Below are positions 14,908-24,872 of a stretch of 64,000 nt of DNA, one piece after another. Every line of letters starts with the position of its first letter. Position 1 is the first letter of the stretch. The notes beneath the pieces were generated by a model. That model did no database searches and was not told where the DNA came from. It worked only from the letters and a program-made list of their open reading frames with translations. This DNA comes from Bacillota bacterium (GTDB taxonomy: Bacteria > Bacillota > Bacilli > Alicyclobacillales > SLC66): positions 1 to 64,000 of the forward strand of contig JAKADA010000005.1 of NCBI GenBank assembly GCA_021820975.1, in the 5' to 3' direction. Position numbers and translations under genes: made by a program.

Positions 14908-15372
14908 GCCTTGACCAACAATGCCAAGACCATGATCGTAGACTAACGTACCGCCAAGATGGCCTACGTAGGACACGAGGACAACGGCAGCTAGGGTGAA
15001 AAGAATGGAAACGATAGCGACGCGACGATTATTTTTGTAACGTGTGATAAGTCGGATCACCCATGCAATCAAAATCATGACACCGGTGAGTTCCCCATAG
15101 AATCGGTGCTGGGATAGAATTTGGGCGACAGCGGGTGTGATGTGATCATAGCTTTCGCTGATGACGCCTGCAACACCTGCAGCAATCGTAGCTAGGACGC
15201 CTAGGCCAAGCAAAATGAAACCCGCTTTTTCAAAGAACTTGTCCTTGCTAAAAAGGGCAATGACTTCGGCTAACCCTGCGAGATAGATGATCGCAATCGT
15301 AAAATGCACGACCATTGGATGAATGGTCGCGGGAAATAAGGAAATCAAAAAACTCTGTGCTTGTGCAATCAT
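14887..15372 (-). CDS. DUF2231 membrane protein
   Basis: 161 residues with four membrane spans. The first follows the conserved IHPMVVHFTIAIIYLAGL (His residues typical of the family), the last is VSILFTLAAVVLVSYVGHLGG, and DHGLGI is at the C-terminus. The family has no proven function; the conserved His residues have led to suggestions of heme or metal binding. SD GGAGGTAACCGGTGC before ATG. Confidence 0.82.
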   Translation of the reverse strand: MIAQAQSFLISLFPATIHPMVVHFTIAIIYLAGLAEVIALFSKDKFFEKAGFILLGLGVLATIAAGVAGVISESYDHITPAVAQILSQHRFYGELTGVMILIAWVIRLITRYKNNRRVAIVSILFTLAAVVLVSYVGHLGGTLVYDHGLGIVGQGLGRVHP

Positions 15373-15471
15373 GCACCGGTTACCTCCATGTATTTTTCTA
15401 GCTCAAAATCAGCAAGCCTAGCTTATTATACAAAACTGGTGATTGTCTGGGGAAAAACTTTTACATAAAGT

Positions 15472-15508
15472 GATGCGCCTATGCCATAGCGTGGCACATA
15501 GGCGCATC
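15472..15508 (-). terminator. Terminator-like hairpin after the MFS gene
   Basis: GATGCGCCTATG pairs with CATAGGCGCATC (12 bp), with additional CCA/TGG pairing after a 2-nt bulge. On the minus strand it is followed by a weak T-rich stretch. Confidence 0.65.
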
Positions 15509-15530
15509 TATTTTAATAAAAGCAAACTGG

Positions 15531-16757
15531 TCAGGCTTGCGTTGAAAGTTCTGCACGATTTGTTTCTTCAAACATCTCTTTTGAGGCATCTTTACCCATC
15601 GTAACCAGTACAATCAAGCCAAGGAAAGTACAAAGGAAAAACAAACTGAAGATAACAGAAAATGCAACATGTGTGGCTACAAGGACACCCACGAGATAAG
15701 GTGCGATCATTCCGCCAAGTTTTCCAATGCCCATAGCCCAGCCAAGCCCTGTTGCTCTGGATGCAGCTTTGTATTGTTCAACTGAAAAGAGATAGGTTGC
15801 GCCCCAAGCACCCAGGTTGCTGAAGTTCAAAATAAGCCCAAAGATCATAAGATCCGTCAAACTATTGGATAAACCAAATAATAAGGCGGAGATGGCGGAC
15901 AAAAGAGAAAACCAAATGAGCGTCCACTTGCGCCCCAATTTATCCACGAGCCACGCTGCAGCGAGGTAACCTGGTACTTGTGCAATAGCCATAATTAACA
16001 CATAGCCAAAGCTATGAACAAGGGAGAACCCTTTGAGTGCCAATACGCTTGGCAGCCAAAGAAACATACCATAGTATGCAAAATTTGCAGTGAACCAGAT
16101 AACCCAAAGTACAAACGTTTTTTTTCCATTGCCATGTGACCACAAATTGGCCATATTTTCGCGAAACCGAAATGTGCGTTTTAAGCCTTTAAAAGCGGAT
16201 GTTTCAGGAAGGGTGCGGCGGAGATATAGTGCATAGAGCGCAGGAATAACCGTAATTGCAAAAGCAATCCGCCACGTAAAAGCTGGAATCACCAGATATC
16301 CGATGAGCGCGGCCACGATGCCGCCAAGTGCCCAATACGTTTCAAGATAGACGGTGCGACGCCCCCTTACTTCAGGCGGGGATGATTCAAGGACAAACGT
16401 GGTTGCGACAGGTAGTTCTCCACCTAGACCAAGGCCAGTAATAAATCGCAAAACAAGCAAAATACCAATCGAAGCTGCGAATGCACTAATGCCGCTCGCG
16501 ATGGAGTAAATGACGAGTGTGATAAGGAACGCGCGCTTGCGACCAACGCGATCGGCAAAAAGGCCTGCGAATGCAGATCCGATGGCCATACCAATTAACG
16601 TAATACTGCCTAGCAAACCAGCATCTGTCGGTGTAATGTGCCAAGCAACAAATAAAGCAGCAATAACGAAACTTAACAGCCCGACATCCATGGAATCAAA
16701 CAACATGCCAAGACCGCTTGCAAACAGCAACTTTAAAGCAGATGGCGAAGAGTTCAT
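15531..16757 (-). CDS. MFS transporter (aromatic acid/sugar porter-like)
   Basis: 408 residues, 12 predicted spans. MFS signatures DRVGRKRAFL after TM2 and DKLGRKWTLIW in the second half, with RFITGLGLGGELPVATT in TM4 and ESSPPEVRGRRT, pattern matching the 4-hydroxybenzoate/shikimate-type and sugar-porter groups. Substrate cannot be told from sequence. ATG 16757 is preferred because GGGAGGG precedes it; ATG 16790 has no SD. Single gene with its own terminator. Confidence 0.87.
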   Translation of the reverse strand: MNSSPSALKLLFASGLGMLFDSMDVGLLSFVIAALFVAWHITPTDAGLLGSITLIGMAIGSAFAGLFADRVGRKRAFLITLVIYSIASGISAFAASIGILLVLRFITGLGLGGELPVATTFVLESSPPEVRGRRTVYLETYWALGGIVAALIGYLVIPAFTWRIAFAITVIPALYALYLRRTLPETSAFKGLKRTFRFRENMANLWSHGNGKKTFVLWVIWFTANFAYYGMFLWLPSVLALKGFSLVHSFGYVLIMAIAQVPGYLAAAWLVDKLGRKWTLIWFSLLSAISALLFGLSNSLTDLMIFGLILNFSNLGAWGATYLFSVEQYKAASRATGLGWAMGIGKLGGMIAPYLVGVLVATHVAFSVIFSLFFLCTFLGLIVLVTMGKDASKEMFEETNRAELSTQA

Positions 16758-16895
16758 GTGTGGCGTACCCTCCCGGAGACGGATTGCCATGTTCGGCTAC
16801 CACAGACATATGCCTAATGCGATCAATGTGTGAAAGACCTGTGTCCCCTGAATGTAGCGAACAGGGTACTGTTGGTGTAAAAGGAGATGAGTGTT

Positions 16896-17564
16896 GTGAC
16901 TATGTCGTTTGATGAAGTGTGCGCGAATCTAGATGATTTGGCTAAGGAAGCAAGTGCCATTGTAGAACGTCACAGTGTGCAATCTGTGACCAGTTTGGTT
17001 ACGGAAATCGAAGCCCTGCGAAAACTTGCTTTGGGTACTTCACAGGATCTTGTCGGAGCGCATTATGGCTATTTAAAGGCCAAATGCAAGTTAGATAAAA
17101 TGCAACAGCAGGCTCCGAAAAGTGAACGCAAATTTTGGTTGCTACTAACTTTTGAAGGAATTATGGTTGTTTTATTGCTCAGTTTGTGGATATTTTTTTC
17201 TACCCTTGGGGAAACGGGTCATCAAGCATGGAAAGTATTTGTTATCGCGAATCAATCGGTATTACTTTGTGCATGGTGGGGGGCTTTAGGGTCTGTTTTG
17301 TTTGCTATCTATGTCTTGTATGAAGGAAGAATGCGAGGTATTGTTCAGGCGGTCTCCGATGGTTGGTTAGTCATCAAGCCTATCACAGGTGCCTTAGTTG
17401 GGCTCTTGGTCTGGCTTTGTGCTGAGGCTGGAATAGCAGGGGTAGGGCAAGGTCAAAATACGATGTTTTTAGGGCTTTTAGCTTTTTTTGCTGGGTGGAG
17501 TGAGCGTTCCTTTTTGACCATGCTACAACAAAAAATGAGCAAACTGGGCGGATTTACACCGTAA
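16896..17564 (+). CDS. Hypothetical membrane protein
   Basis: About 222 residues. A predicted helical cytoplasmic N-terminus (residues about 1-80) is followed by four membrane spans: FEGIMVVLLLSLWIFF, LLCAWWGALGSVLFAIYVLY, ITGALVGLLVWLCAEAGIAG and TMFLGLLAFFAGWSE. No family recognised. GTG 16896 sits 9 nt from AAGGAG; ATG 16887 abuts the SD and ATG 16902 is also possible. Its last codons form part of the leuD terminator. Confidence 0.7.
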   Translation: MTMSFDEVCANLDDLAKEASAIVERHSVQSVTSLVTEIEALRKLALGTSQDLVGAHYGYLKAKCKLDKMQQQAPKSERKFWLLLTFEGIMVVLLLSLWIFFSTLGETGHQAWKVFVIANQSVLLCAWWGALGSVLFAIYVLYEGRMRGIVQAVSDGWLVIKPITGALVGLLVWLCAEAGIAGVGQGQNTMFLGLLAFFAGWSERSFLTMLQQKMSKLGGFTP

Positions 17565-17579
17565 TTCGCCAGTTTGCTC
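17537..17579 (-). terminator. Terminator of leuCD, overlapping a convergent gene
   Basis: GAGCAAACTGG(G)CG pairs with CGCCAGTTTGCTC. On the minus strand the stem is followed by ATTTTTTG, a good T tract. The stem lies partly within the last codons of the plus-strand membrane-protein gene. Confidence 0.8.
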
Positions 17580-17601
17580 TTCATGGTTTGTTGTTTGCTA
17601 A

Positions 17602-18207
17602 TCAAGCGATGGGGCGAGCAAATAGTGCGTTTTTTTCATAGGCTGTAATGCGATCTTCATGCTGTAAGCTGAGTCCAATGTCATCTAAACCATTCATCAG
17701 AAGCATTTTGCGATAGTTATCGACTTCAAAAGAAAATGTGGTATTATCCGGCAAAACGACTTGCTGTTGCTCTAAATCTACGGTTAAGACAGTTCCTTTC
17801 TTTGCTGCGGTTAGCTCAAGTAAGGTTTGTACTTGATCGTCCGGAAGAACGATAGGAACAATGCCATTTTTAAAACAATTGTTATAAAAAATATCGGCAA
17901 AAGAAGGAGCGATAATCGCTTTAAAACCAAAGTCTAAAAGTGCCCAGGGAGCGTGTTCACGCGATGATCCACAGCCGAAATTTGGTCCTGCGACGAGGAT
18001 CGATGCCTTATCATAAGGTGCGGTATTGAGTATAAAATCCACGATTGGCGTACCATCTTGTGCAAACCGCCACTCATAAAATAAAAACTGGCCAAATCCT
18101 GAGCGTTCTATGCGTTTTAGAAATTGCTTTGGAATGATGGCATCCGTATCGATGTTGGCACGGCTTAGTGGTGCGGCAATGCCAGAATGTGTATGAAATG
18201 CTTCCAT
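17602..18207 (-). CDS. leuD: 3-isopropylmalate dehydratase small subunit
   Basis: 201 residues, normal length. Swivelling domain with NIDTDAIIPKQFLKRIERSG, FGCGSSREHAPWALLDFGFKA and FYNNCFKNGIVPI. With LeuC it interconverts 2- and 3-isopropylmalate in leucine synthesis. It lies 14 bp downstream of leuC on the same strand; leuA and leuB are not next to it. Confidence 0.96.
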   Translation of the reverse strand: MEAFHTHSGIAAPLSRANIDTDAIIPKQFLKRIERSGFGQFLFYEWRFAQDGTPIVDFILNTAPYDKASILVAGPNFGCGSSREHAPWALLDFGFKAIIAPSFADIFYNNCFKNGIVPIVLPDDQVQTLLELTAAKKGTVLTVDLEQQQVVLPDNTTFSFEVDNYRKMLLMNGLDDIGLSLQHEDRITAYEKNALFARPIA

Positions 18208-18221
18208 GGTCAGCCCTCCTT

Positions 18222-19628
18222 TTAAGAAAATGTTCGAATATCTACAAAGTGACCGGCGATGGCTGCTGCTGCGGCCATGGCAGGACTAACAAGATGCGTG
18301 CGCCCGTCGCGGCCTTGCCGACCTTCGAAGTTGCGGTTCGATGTGGAGGCACAACGCTCACCCGGTGCAAGTACATCCGGGTTCATCGCCAAGCACATGC
18401 TACAACCCGGTTCACGCCATTCAAATCCGGCATCAAGAAAGACCTGATGGAGTCCTTCTCGTTCCGCTTGTTTTTTTACCTCATAAGAGCCTGGAACCAC
18501 CATAGCCGACACTCGTTCGGAAACTTTTTTACCTTTTACTACGTCAGCCGCACTGCGCAAATCTTCGATGCGACCGTTTGTGCATGATCCGATAAAAACG
18601 CGATCGATGGCAATATCCGTGATAGGGGTACCCGGTTGCAATCCCATATACTCAAGAGCTAATTGAACGGAGCGCTTGACGACAGGATCGGCAAAATCAC
18701 TTGGATGGGGTACTTTATCTGTAACGTTAGCACCCATGCCAGGACTTGTGCCCCACGTGACTTGCGGAACTAACGTGGAAGCATCAAATTCAATCGTCTG
18801 ATCAAACATGGCATCTTCATCGGTTTTCAGTGTTTTCCACAAAGACACTGCCTCGTCAAAGAGTTCGCCTTGTGGTGCATATTTTCTGCCACGCAGATAA
18901 GCAAATGTTGTTTCATCTGGTGCGATAAGTCCTGCTTTTGCACCTGCTTCAATCGACATATTGCAGATCGTCATGCGTTCTTCCATGGATAATGCAGCAA
19001 TGGCTTCACCACGATATTCAACAACATACCCCGTACCAAATGCTGTTCCGTATTTTGCGATTATGCCGAGTATGAGGTCTTTCGCCCGGATGCCTGGTGC
19101 CAATTGGCCACGAACGACAACTTGCATCGTCTGTGGGCGTTGCTGTTGCAAACACTGTGTCGCAAGGACATGTTCCACTTCACTGGTTCCTATACCAAAA
19201 GCGAGTGCACCGAAGGCACCGTGTGTCGAGGTGTGGCTATCGCCGCAAACGATCGTTTTCCCTGGTAACGTAAGACCGAGTTCTGGTCCAATGACATGAA
19301 CAATGCCTTGATCATCACTCGTAATATCAGCAAGATGGATACCAAACATTTGACAATTGTTACGAAGCGTATCAATTTGTTGGCGAGATATGGGATCTTC
19401 TATCGGTTTTGAGCGATCTGTCGTTGGTACGTTGTGATCTACCGTGGCGAAGGTAAGATCTGGACGGCGTACACTGCGTTGACTGAGGCGAAGTCCTTCA
19501 AATGCCTGTGGTGATGTGACTTCATGAACGAGGTGTAAATCAATGTAAAGCAAAGAGGGTTCCCCGACTTGTTCGCGAACAACATGGGCATCCCAAATTT
19601 TATCGATCAGCGTTTTGGGTTGACTCAC
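18222..19628 (-). CDS. leuC: 3-isopropylmalate dehydratase large subunit
   Basis: 468 residues with the aconitase-fold 4Fe-4S cysteines in FIGSCTNGR and [11 protein letters not shown], plus [10 protein letters not shown] and [13 protein letters not shown]. Pairs with LeuD. Divergent from a LysR gene across about 125 bp, which suggests control by that regulator. Confidence 0.96.
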   Translation of the reverse strand: MSQPKTLIDKIWDAHVVREQVGEPSLLYIDLHLVHEVTSPQAFEGLRLSQRSVRRPDLTFATVDHNVPTTDRSKPIEDPISRQQIDTLRNNCQMFGIHLADITSDDQGIVHVIGPELGLTLPGKTIVCGDSHTSTHGAFGALAFGIGTSEVEHVLATQCLQQQRPQTMQVVVRGQLAPGIRAKDLILGIIAKYGTAFGTGYVVEYRGEAIAALSMEERMTICNMSIEAGAKAGLIAPDETTFAYLRGRKYAPQGELFDEAVSLWKTLKTDEDAMFDQTIEFDASTLVPQVTWGTSPGMGANVTDKVPHPSDFADPVVKRSVQLALEYMGLQPGTPITDIAIDRVFIGSCTNGRIEDLRSAADVVKGKKVSERVSAMVVPGSYEVKKQAEREGLHQVFLDAGFEWREPGCSMCLAMNPDVLAPGERCASTSNRNFEGRQGRDGRTHLVSPAMAAAAAIAGHFVDIRTFS

Positions 19629-19694
19629 TGCAAAACCTCCTCATAAAGCTAGTTTCTACTTCATATGTTACTGGATGACAGCGTATTCGTCTAT

Positions 19695-19733
19695 GATATA
19701 AAATCTATATACTTGATAGGTATTTCTTATATC
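19695..19733. promoter_or_regulatory. Inverted repeat between leuC and the LysR gene
   Basis: GATATAA (19695-19701) and TTATATC (19727-19733) are exact inverted copies in the divergent intergenic region. A LysR-type regulator could bind here; the assignment is inferred from position only. Confidence 0.35.
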
Positions 19734-19754
19734 ACGAAAAGAGAGCGTGCTAGG

Positions 19755-20672
19755 ATGGAATTTCGATGGTTGCAATATGCGCTAGAAGTCAATCGCTATC
19801 GTAGTTTTACAAAAGCGGCACAAGCGTTGTCTGTTACACAACCTTCCTTAAGTCAACAAATTGGTAAATTAGAGCGCGAATTGGGTGTGGCTTTATTTTA
19901 TCGGGGAAAAGGGCCCACCATGCCTACGCCGGATGGGCAACGTTTCTTTGAACAAGCAGAGCAAATCGCGCAAATGAGTGAGGATTTGTTGCGCGAAATG
20001 CGAGAACGCAGTCAAGGCATGATGGGGGAGTTAACGATCGGTGCGCCTGCAATTACGGGAGGACATGTTTTACCGCCGCTACTGCGAGCTTTTGCAATGA
20101 ATTATCCAGACGTGCGCGTTAATCTGGTGGAGGAATCCACAGATCAGTTGGAAGAATTAACGGTGAAGGGAATCATTGATTTATGCATCCTGGCATTACC
20201 TGTAAACGATGTGAGACTTGAGACTCGTCCTATGCTGACAGAATCTCTTGTACTCGCATTGCCCCGTGTACGTGTTCCGTGGATGCCAGATGTTGTATTA
20301 GATGAGAACGTCCCTGCGGCACTCGATCAATTTGCAAAAGCACCTTTTATTGTCCTGAAAAATGGGTTTGGTTTCCGTCATACGGTACTTCAATTGTGTG
20401 CAAAAAGTGGATTTCAACCAAATGTGGCGTTTGAAACCAGCAGTGTTGAAACGGCGCAGTCGATGGCGGCGCATGGGCTTGGCATTACGGTGGTACCCCA
20501 TATGGTGATGCTGCAAGACGCGACAAAGCAAAGCCCGCGTTACGTAAAGATCGCATCGCAACCAAGTCGCACACTTGTCTTTGCTTATCGACGTGACCGC
20601 TACCTTGGCATGACTGCTCGAGCTTTGCTAGATGTTTACGATGAATTGCGAGATACACTGATGATGCCATAA
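19755..20672 (+). CDS. LysR-family regulator divergent from leuCD
   Basis: 305 residues. N-terminal winged HTH FRWLQYALEVNRYRSFTKAA, then ALSVTQPSLSQQIGKLERELG, followed by a periplasmic-binding-like effector domain starting at ELTIGAPAITGGHVLP. ATG 19755 gives a standard LysR N-terminus; an upstream in-frame ATG at 19665 would add 30 atypical residues. The divergent position suggests control of leuCD. The 3' end overlaps the convergent DUF2642 gene by 37 bp. Confidence 0.9.
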   Translation: MEFRWLQYALEVNRYRSFTKAAQALSVTQPSLSQQIGKLERELGVALFYRGKGPTMPTPDGQRFFEQAEQIAQMSEDLLREMRERSQGMMGELTIGAPAITGGHVLPPLLRAFAMNYPDVRVNLVEESTDQLEELTVKGIIDLCILALPVNDVRLETRPMLTESLVLALPRVRVPWMPDVVLDENVPAALDQFAKAPFIVLKNGFGFRHTVLQLCAKSGFQPNVAFETSSVETAQSMAAHGLGITVVPHMVMLQDATKQSPRYVKIASQPSRTLVFAYRRDRYLGMTARALLDVYDELRDTLMMP

Positions 20673-21025
20673 ACAAAAATTCGACGTAGGACTCCATCAG
20701 ACTGACGCACGAGAAGTTCATTTTCGATAATAGCTTCAAGAACGCCGTGAACCCGTCCGGATTGAGTAAGAACAGAAACGCAGTGTCCTAAACTACTCAT
20801 GGATAAATGATTCATAATCGTAAGGACGCTCGGTTTGAGTGCGGGTGACGGGATTGTCTCTTGTACAATGGCGGTACGTTTCACGGATCGCACGCGACCG
20901 CGATGCTGATGAAGCCAGGTTAAGGCTGTCTCATCAGGTTCTACTTGACTATCCGATGAAGATGGTAAAGGTTGAATGGGTGCCTTTTTTTTTAGAAATA
21001 TTGTGGGTGCACTAACAACCGTCAT
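20636..21025 (-). CDS. DUF2642-like protein (YuzF-type)
   Basis: 129 residues. The C-terminal half HLSMSSLGHCVSVLTQSG, then VHGVLEAIIENELLVRQSDG and RRIFVYGIISV fits the DUF2642 pattern of spore-associated YuzF-like proteins. The N-terminal half is Pro/Ser/Val rich and not recognised. ATG 21025 has AAGAAGGT at 7 nt; GTG 21034 is too close to the SD. Confidence 0.6.
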   Translation of the reverse strand: MTVVSAPTIFLKKKAPIQPLPSSSDSQVEPDETALTWLHQHRGRVRSVKRTAIVQETIPSPALKPSVLTIMNHLSMSSLGHCVSVLTQSGRVHGVLEAIIENELLVRQSDGVLRRIFVYGIISVSRNSS

Positions 21026-21098
21026 TGGGCTCACCTTCTTTATGAGTAGGCTATCCCTAAGCTATGCACATTACTGTAAAAGGGTGCGTGACGAAAAA

Positions 21099-21117
21099 GC
21101 GACCCATTAAGGGTCGC
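21099..21117 (-). terminator. Terminator of the maltodextrin operon
   Basis: GCGACCC/GGGTCGC stem with a 5-nt loop, followed on the minus strand by TTTTTC. It lies 10 bp after the LacI-family gene. Confidence 0.85.
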
Positions 21118-21127
21118 GAAAGTTACG

Positions 21128-22180
21128 TTACGATGTAATAACAGAGCCAAAGTAAGGAGGTGCCGCAGAACTGCATGATCGTCTTATAACGAGGTCGTGT
21201 TGGATGATGACAGTTCTTTTGCCACGCGATGGTTGCGAGATCTGCTCGATGATCACTTCTGCAGCTACCTTACCTAATTCATCAATGTGCACATTCATGG
21301 AAGTCATCGGTGGATTAGCCATTTTTGCAAGTGGAATATCATTAAATCCAACGATAGCAAGATCCTCAGGAATGCGGTAACCAAGTTCTCCGGCTGCTCG
21401 CATGGCACCGAATCCCAATACATCATCCGATGCAACGATAGCTGTTGGACGCTCGGCGAGTGCCATAAGTCTCATCATACCGGTGTAGCCGCCTTCTTCA
21501 AGAAATTCAGCTGACACGATAAGATTTGACTCTAAAGTGATTGAAGCATCACGAAGCGCAGCATGGTAGCCCGCAAGGCGATCGACACTAACAACAAGAT
21601 CTTGTGAACCACCAAGAAACCCAATACGGTGATGCCCTTGTTGAAGCAGGTACGTTGTGGCATCATAGGCTGCTTTTTGATTGTCGTTGTTGACCCAACT
21701 GATTGAGGAAGAAACGGCAGGACGACCGATTAAAACCGATGGCACATGATTTTCTTCAAGAATAGGAATCAAAGGATCATGGATTTTTGAGCTAAGCAAA
21801 ATGACACCATCAACTCGTTTGCTGCCAAGCATGTGTTGCAAACGAGTTTCATCATTAAAACCGGTGAAATTGGCCGTCGACAACAACACATCATAACCAG
21901 CTTGTTGCGTCACGGAAGTAATCCCACGTAGGCATTCTGTAAAAAAGGGATTCAAGAAGAACTGGTCAATCGGGCTTGGTATCAGTAACCCGATAGTATC
22001 TGATGTCTTTTTTACTAAACTGCGAGCGATGGCATTAGGATGGTAGTCTAGCTCTTTCATCGCAGCGCGCACACGTTCGCGCGTTTCTTGACTGATACGC
22101 GGATGGTTAGCCACTACCCGAGAAACGGTCGAAGGGCTAACTCCTGCGAGTGACGCTACATCTTTAATGTTATTGCCCAC
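21128..22180 (-). CDS. malR: LacI-family regulator of maltodextrin use
   Basis: 350 residues. HTH IKDVASLAGVSPSTVSRVVAN with hinge helix HPNAIARSLV, then a sugar-binding core (DTIGLLIPS, LIGRPAVSSSI, GFLGGSQDLVVSVDRLAGY, ASDDVLGFGAMRAAGELG). Closest in style to MalR/CcpA-type proteins. It is the last gene of malEFG-neopullulanase, 2 bp after the upstream stop with a GTG start, so it probably controls this operon in response to maltodextrins. Confidence 0.88.
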   Translation of the reverse strand: MGNNIKDVASLAGVSPSTVSRVVANHPRISQETRERVRAAMKELDYHPNAIARSLVKKTSDTIGLLIPSPIDQFFLNPFFTECLRGITSVTQQAGYDVLLSTANFTGFNDETRLQHMLGSKRVDGVILLSSKIHDPLIPILEENHVPSVLIGRPAVSSSISWVNNDNQKAAYDATTYLLQQGHHRIGFLGGSQDLVVSVDRLAGYHAALRDASITLESNLIVSAEFLEEGGYTGMMRLMALAERPTAIVASDDVLGFGAMRAAGELGYRIPEDLAIVGFNDIPLAKMANPPMTSMNVHIDELGKVAAEVIIEQISQPSRGKRTVIIQHDLVIRRSCSSAAPPYFGSVITS

Positions 22181-22182
22181 GT

Positions 22183-23973
22183 CTATTCACCAGCCAATAG
22201 CCACATTGAAGCGTCTTTAGCAGGCAAGGACAACACATTTCGTGTGCTGATTGTTTGCCCTTTGAGACTCCCGAAAATACATTTGTAAATACCTGGTGTA
22301 AGGGCCGAATCAGAGAATTGGAAGGACACGGCTTTTACATCATTATTTACAAAACAAAGGATGGTCTCAAGACGTTCATCCGTAGCAGAATCTTTCAGTG
22401 ATCGTACAAAGCCATACAATTGTTTCGACAGTCCATCAAAAACAGGTCGGAAATTACCTTTGACAAGAGCTTCATGATCTTTTCGAGCATGAAGAAGTGA
22501 ACGATAATACTCGCGTAGGGCTTGATCTTGGTCATCCTCATCCCAAAGCATACCGCCACGGCATAAAGGATCTGGGCCACCGTTCATCCCCACTTCATCT
22601 CCGTAATATAGCACTGGTGATCCAACGGCGGCAAATTGCAGGAAGCTTGCTAGTTGTGCTTGCACTTTATCATCGTTGCATATCGTTAAAAGACGGGGTG
22701 TATCGTGGGAATCTAACAGATTCCATAGGGCAGGAAGGACATGTTCCGGGTAGAGCGCTCGAATATGTTCGATACGGTAGAAAAACTCTTTAGCATCTAA
22801 AGTACCTTTGGCTAACCATTCAAGGACCGAAAATCCAAAAGGATAATTCATAACAGAATCAAATTCATCACCGCGTAACCATGATGTTGCTACCTGCCAA
22901 ATCTCTCCGCAAATCAATGCATCAGGTTTTTTGGCTTTGATGCGAGAACGGAAATGTTTCCAAAAAGTATGTTCTACTTCATCAGAAACATCAAGTCGCC
23001 AACCATCGATACCGACCTTATCAATCCAATATTCGCCAACTTTGCTGAGGTAGTCTTCCACAGCAGGTGTTGCTGTGCGCCATTTTGGCATATGCGGCAC
23101 GAAATCAAATGTCTCATAGTTGCGTGCTTCGATAGAAAGCGGCCAGGATTTTGGATAAATCCATTCTGAATAAACGGAATCGGGTCCTTTTTGCAAGAGA
23201 TCTTTAAAAATGGGATGTTCCACACCCATATGATTAAATACGGCATCAAGTACTACGCGCATGCCGCGCGCATGACATGCATCGACAAGTTGTTTTAAAT
23301 CCTCTTCTGTACCAAAGTCTGGATCTATCTTGAAATAGTTGACCGTATCGTATTTATGATTCGACGGCGCTTCAAAGACTGGTGTAAAGTACACGACACC
23401 CACGCCCAGATCAGCAATATAGTCAATTTTTTCTATAATACCTTGTATGTTACCTCCATAAAAGCTGTCTCGCGTCGGGATAGCATCCCATGGTACGAGT
23501 TCGTGACTAGAATTAGGTCCTGCTTTGCTTCTATTAAATCGTTCCGGGAAGATCTGATAATAGGTAGTTCCAACAATCCAGTCAGGCGGATTATACGTAT
23601 CACGTTCCCCGAGATAAGGAACTTCAAACGTATCGTTAATGTCTTCTGGCTCCACGTCGGTTAATCCAAGTCGACTGTAGAAATACGTTTCTTGATCGAC
23701 ATGGACGGCGAAAATGTATTTAAAGCGTTTGGTATCGCGTTGCAAACGCGCTTCTAAAATCTCGTGTGTCGTTCCGTGTTTCGCATAGGGAAGAGCTGGC
23801 GTTACCACGCGAGTATCTTTTGGTTTGAACTTATCAAAGTGAATAACGTCAACGCGATCTGCTAAGCGATTGCCTAAACGTAATCGTACATACAGATCAT
23901 TTTGATAGGAGTAGGCAAAAGGTTCCACTGATTCGTGGTAAATAGATAGAGCAATAGCTTTTTTATGTGACAA
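22183..23973 (-). CDS. GH13 neopullulanase / cyclomaltodextrinase
   Basis: 596 residues. An N-terminal CBM34-like domain (about 1-125) precedes the GH13 barrel. Region I is DAVFNHMG, region II GWRLDVSDEV with the nucleophile Asp, region III GEIW with the acid Glu, region IV LLDSHDT. This matches GH13_20 enzymes that cleave cyclodextrins, pullulan and maltodextrins. No signal peptide, so it acts in the cytosol on imported sugars. Start is TTG 23973, 8 nt after AAGGAGG. Confidence 0.92.
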   Translation of the reverse strand: MSHKKAIALSIYHESVEPFAYSYQNDLYVRLRLGNRLADRVDVIHFDKFKPKDTRVVTPALPYAKHGTTHEILEARLQRDTKRFKYIFAVHVDQETYFYSRLGLTDVEPEDINDTFEVPYLGERDTYNPPDWIVGTTYYQIFPERFNRSKAGPNSSHELVPWDAIPTRDSFYGGNIQGIIEKIDYIADLGVGVVYFTPVFEAPSNHKYDTVNYFKIDPDFGTEEDLKQLVDACHARGMRVVLDAVFNHMGVEHPIFKDLLQKGPDSVYSEWIYPKSWPLSIEARNYETFDFVPHMPKWRTATPAVEDYLSKVGEYWIDKVGIDGWRLDVSDEVEHTFWKHFRSRIKAKKPDALICGEIWQVATSWLRGDEFDSVMNYPFGFSVLEWLAKGTLDAKEFFYRIEHIRALYPEHVLPALWNLLDSHDTPRLLTICNDDKVQAQLASFLQFAAVGSPVLYYGDEVGMNGGPDPLCRGGMLWDEDDQDQALREYYRSLLHARKDHEALVKGNFRPVFDGLSKQLYGFVRSLKDSATDERLETILCFVNNDVKAVSFQFSDSALTPGIYKCIFGSLKGQTISTRNVLSLPAKDASMWLLAGE

Positions 23974-24003
23974 TGCTTGAACCTCCTTACGGGCTACGAA
24001 GGA

Positions 24004-24870
24004 TTAACCCTTCACAGCACCAGCTGTAAGACCGCGGACAATCCATTTTTGAAAAATCATATATACCACTGTGATAGGGACAGCAATAACTAGTGCGGCA
24101 GCAGAGAACTGGGTAAAGTTCTGCGCATGTGATGCTGGATTGAGCAACCAGTACAATCCTAAACCTACAGTGTAATTGTTCGGAGAGGTTAGGAGTAAAT
24201 TGGCTAATGGGTATTCTGTAAATATGCCAATAAAGGAAAATATAAATACGACAACAATCATGGGAAGAGCTAGCGGGATTATAATTTGCCAAAAGATTCT
24301 AAAATAACCCGCCCCGTCAACAATAGCGGCTTCATCCAGATCGCGGGGAACCGTATCCATATAGCCTTTCATTAGCCAAATGGTATAGGCACTTCCACCG
24401 CATAGAACCGCCATGTACCACCATAGATTATTTAACCCTTGAATGTCTGAGAGCATAATGTAGTACGCTGTCGCTGACATTAATGATGGGAACATCTGCA
24501 AGAGAAGCAAAAACATAAGTCCATATCGTCTACCCCAAAACTTCATGCGACTGAAAGCAAAGGCGGCAGTCAATGTGATGAATACTTGAACAACCGAAGT
24601 TATCGTAGCAATAAGAAATGTGTTGCCCAACCATTGCGCAAATGTATATCCAGAGCTAAAAGGTTGGGCTAAGGATTGATAATTTGCGAATGTAAGATTG
24701 GACCACTCAAACGGGTTTGATTGATAAAACGCTGTGCCTGGGGAGAAAGAGGCTCTAACGACGAAATAGATAGGAATGATAGCAAACAACATACCAATCC
24801 ATACAATGACGCGCGAAATGTAGAGTCCTACTCGTTCCCCTGGTGCCATCGTCTTTTTTGTTTTCGCCAT
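24004..24870 (-). CDS. malG: Maltodextrin ABC transporter permease, MalG type
   Basis: 288 residues, six spans, with the EAA loop MDTVPRDLDEAAIVDGAGYFRIFW that contacts the ATPase. The C-terminus ends FQKWIVRGLTAGAVKG, as in MalG homologues. It pairs with MalF just upstream (2-bp gap). No ATPase gene is present; a shared MsmX-type ATPase elsewhere is likely, as in other Bacillota. Confidence 0.93.
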   Translation of the reverse strand: MAKTKKTMAPGERVGLYISRVIVWIGMLFAIIPIYFVVRASFSPGTAFYQSNPFEWSNLTFANYQSLAQPFSSGYTFAQWLGNTFLIATITSVVQVFITLTAAFAFSRMKFWGRRYGLMFLLLLQMFPSLMSATAYYIMLSDIQGLNNLWWYMAVLCGGSAYTIWLMKGYMDTVPRDLDEAAIVDGAGYFRIFWQIIIPLALPMIVVVFIFSFIGIFTEYPLANLLLTSPNNYTVGLGLYWLLNPASHAQNFTQFSAAALVIAVPITVVYMIFQKWIVRGLTAGAVKG

Positions 24871-24872
24871 TG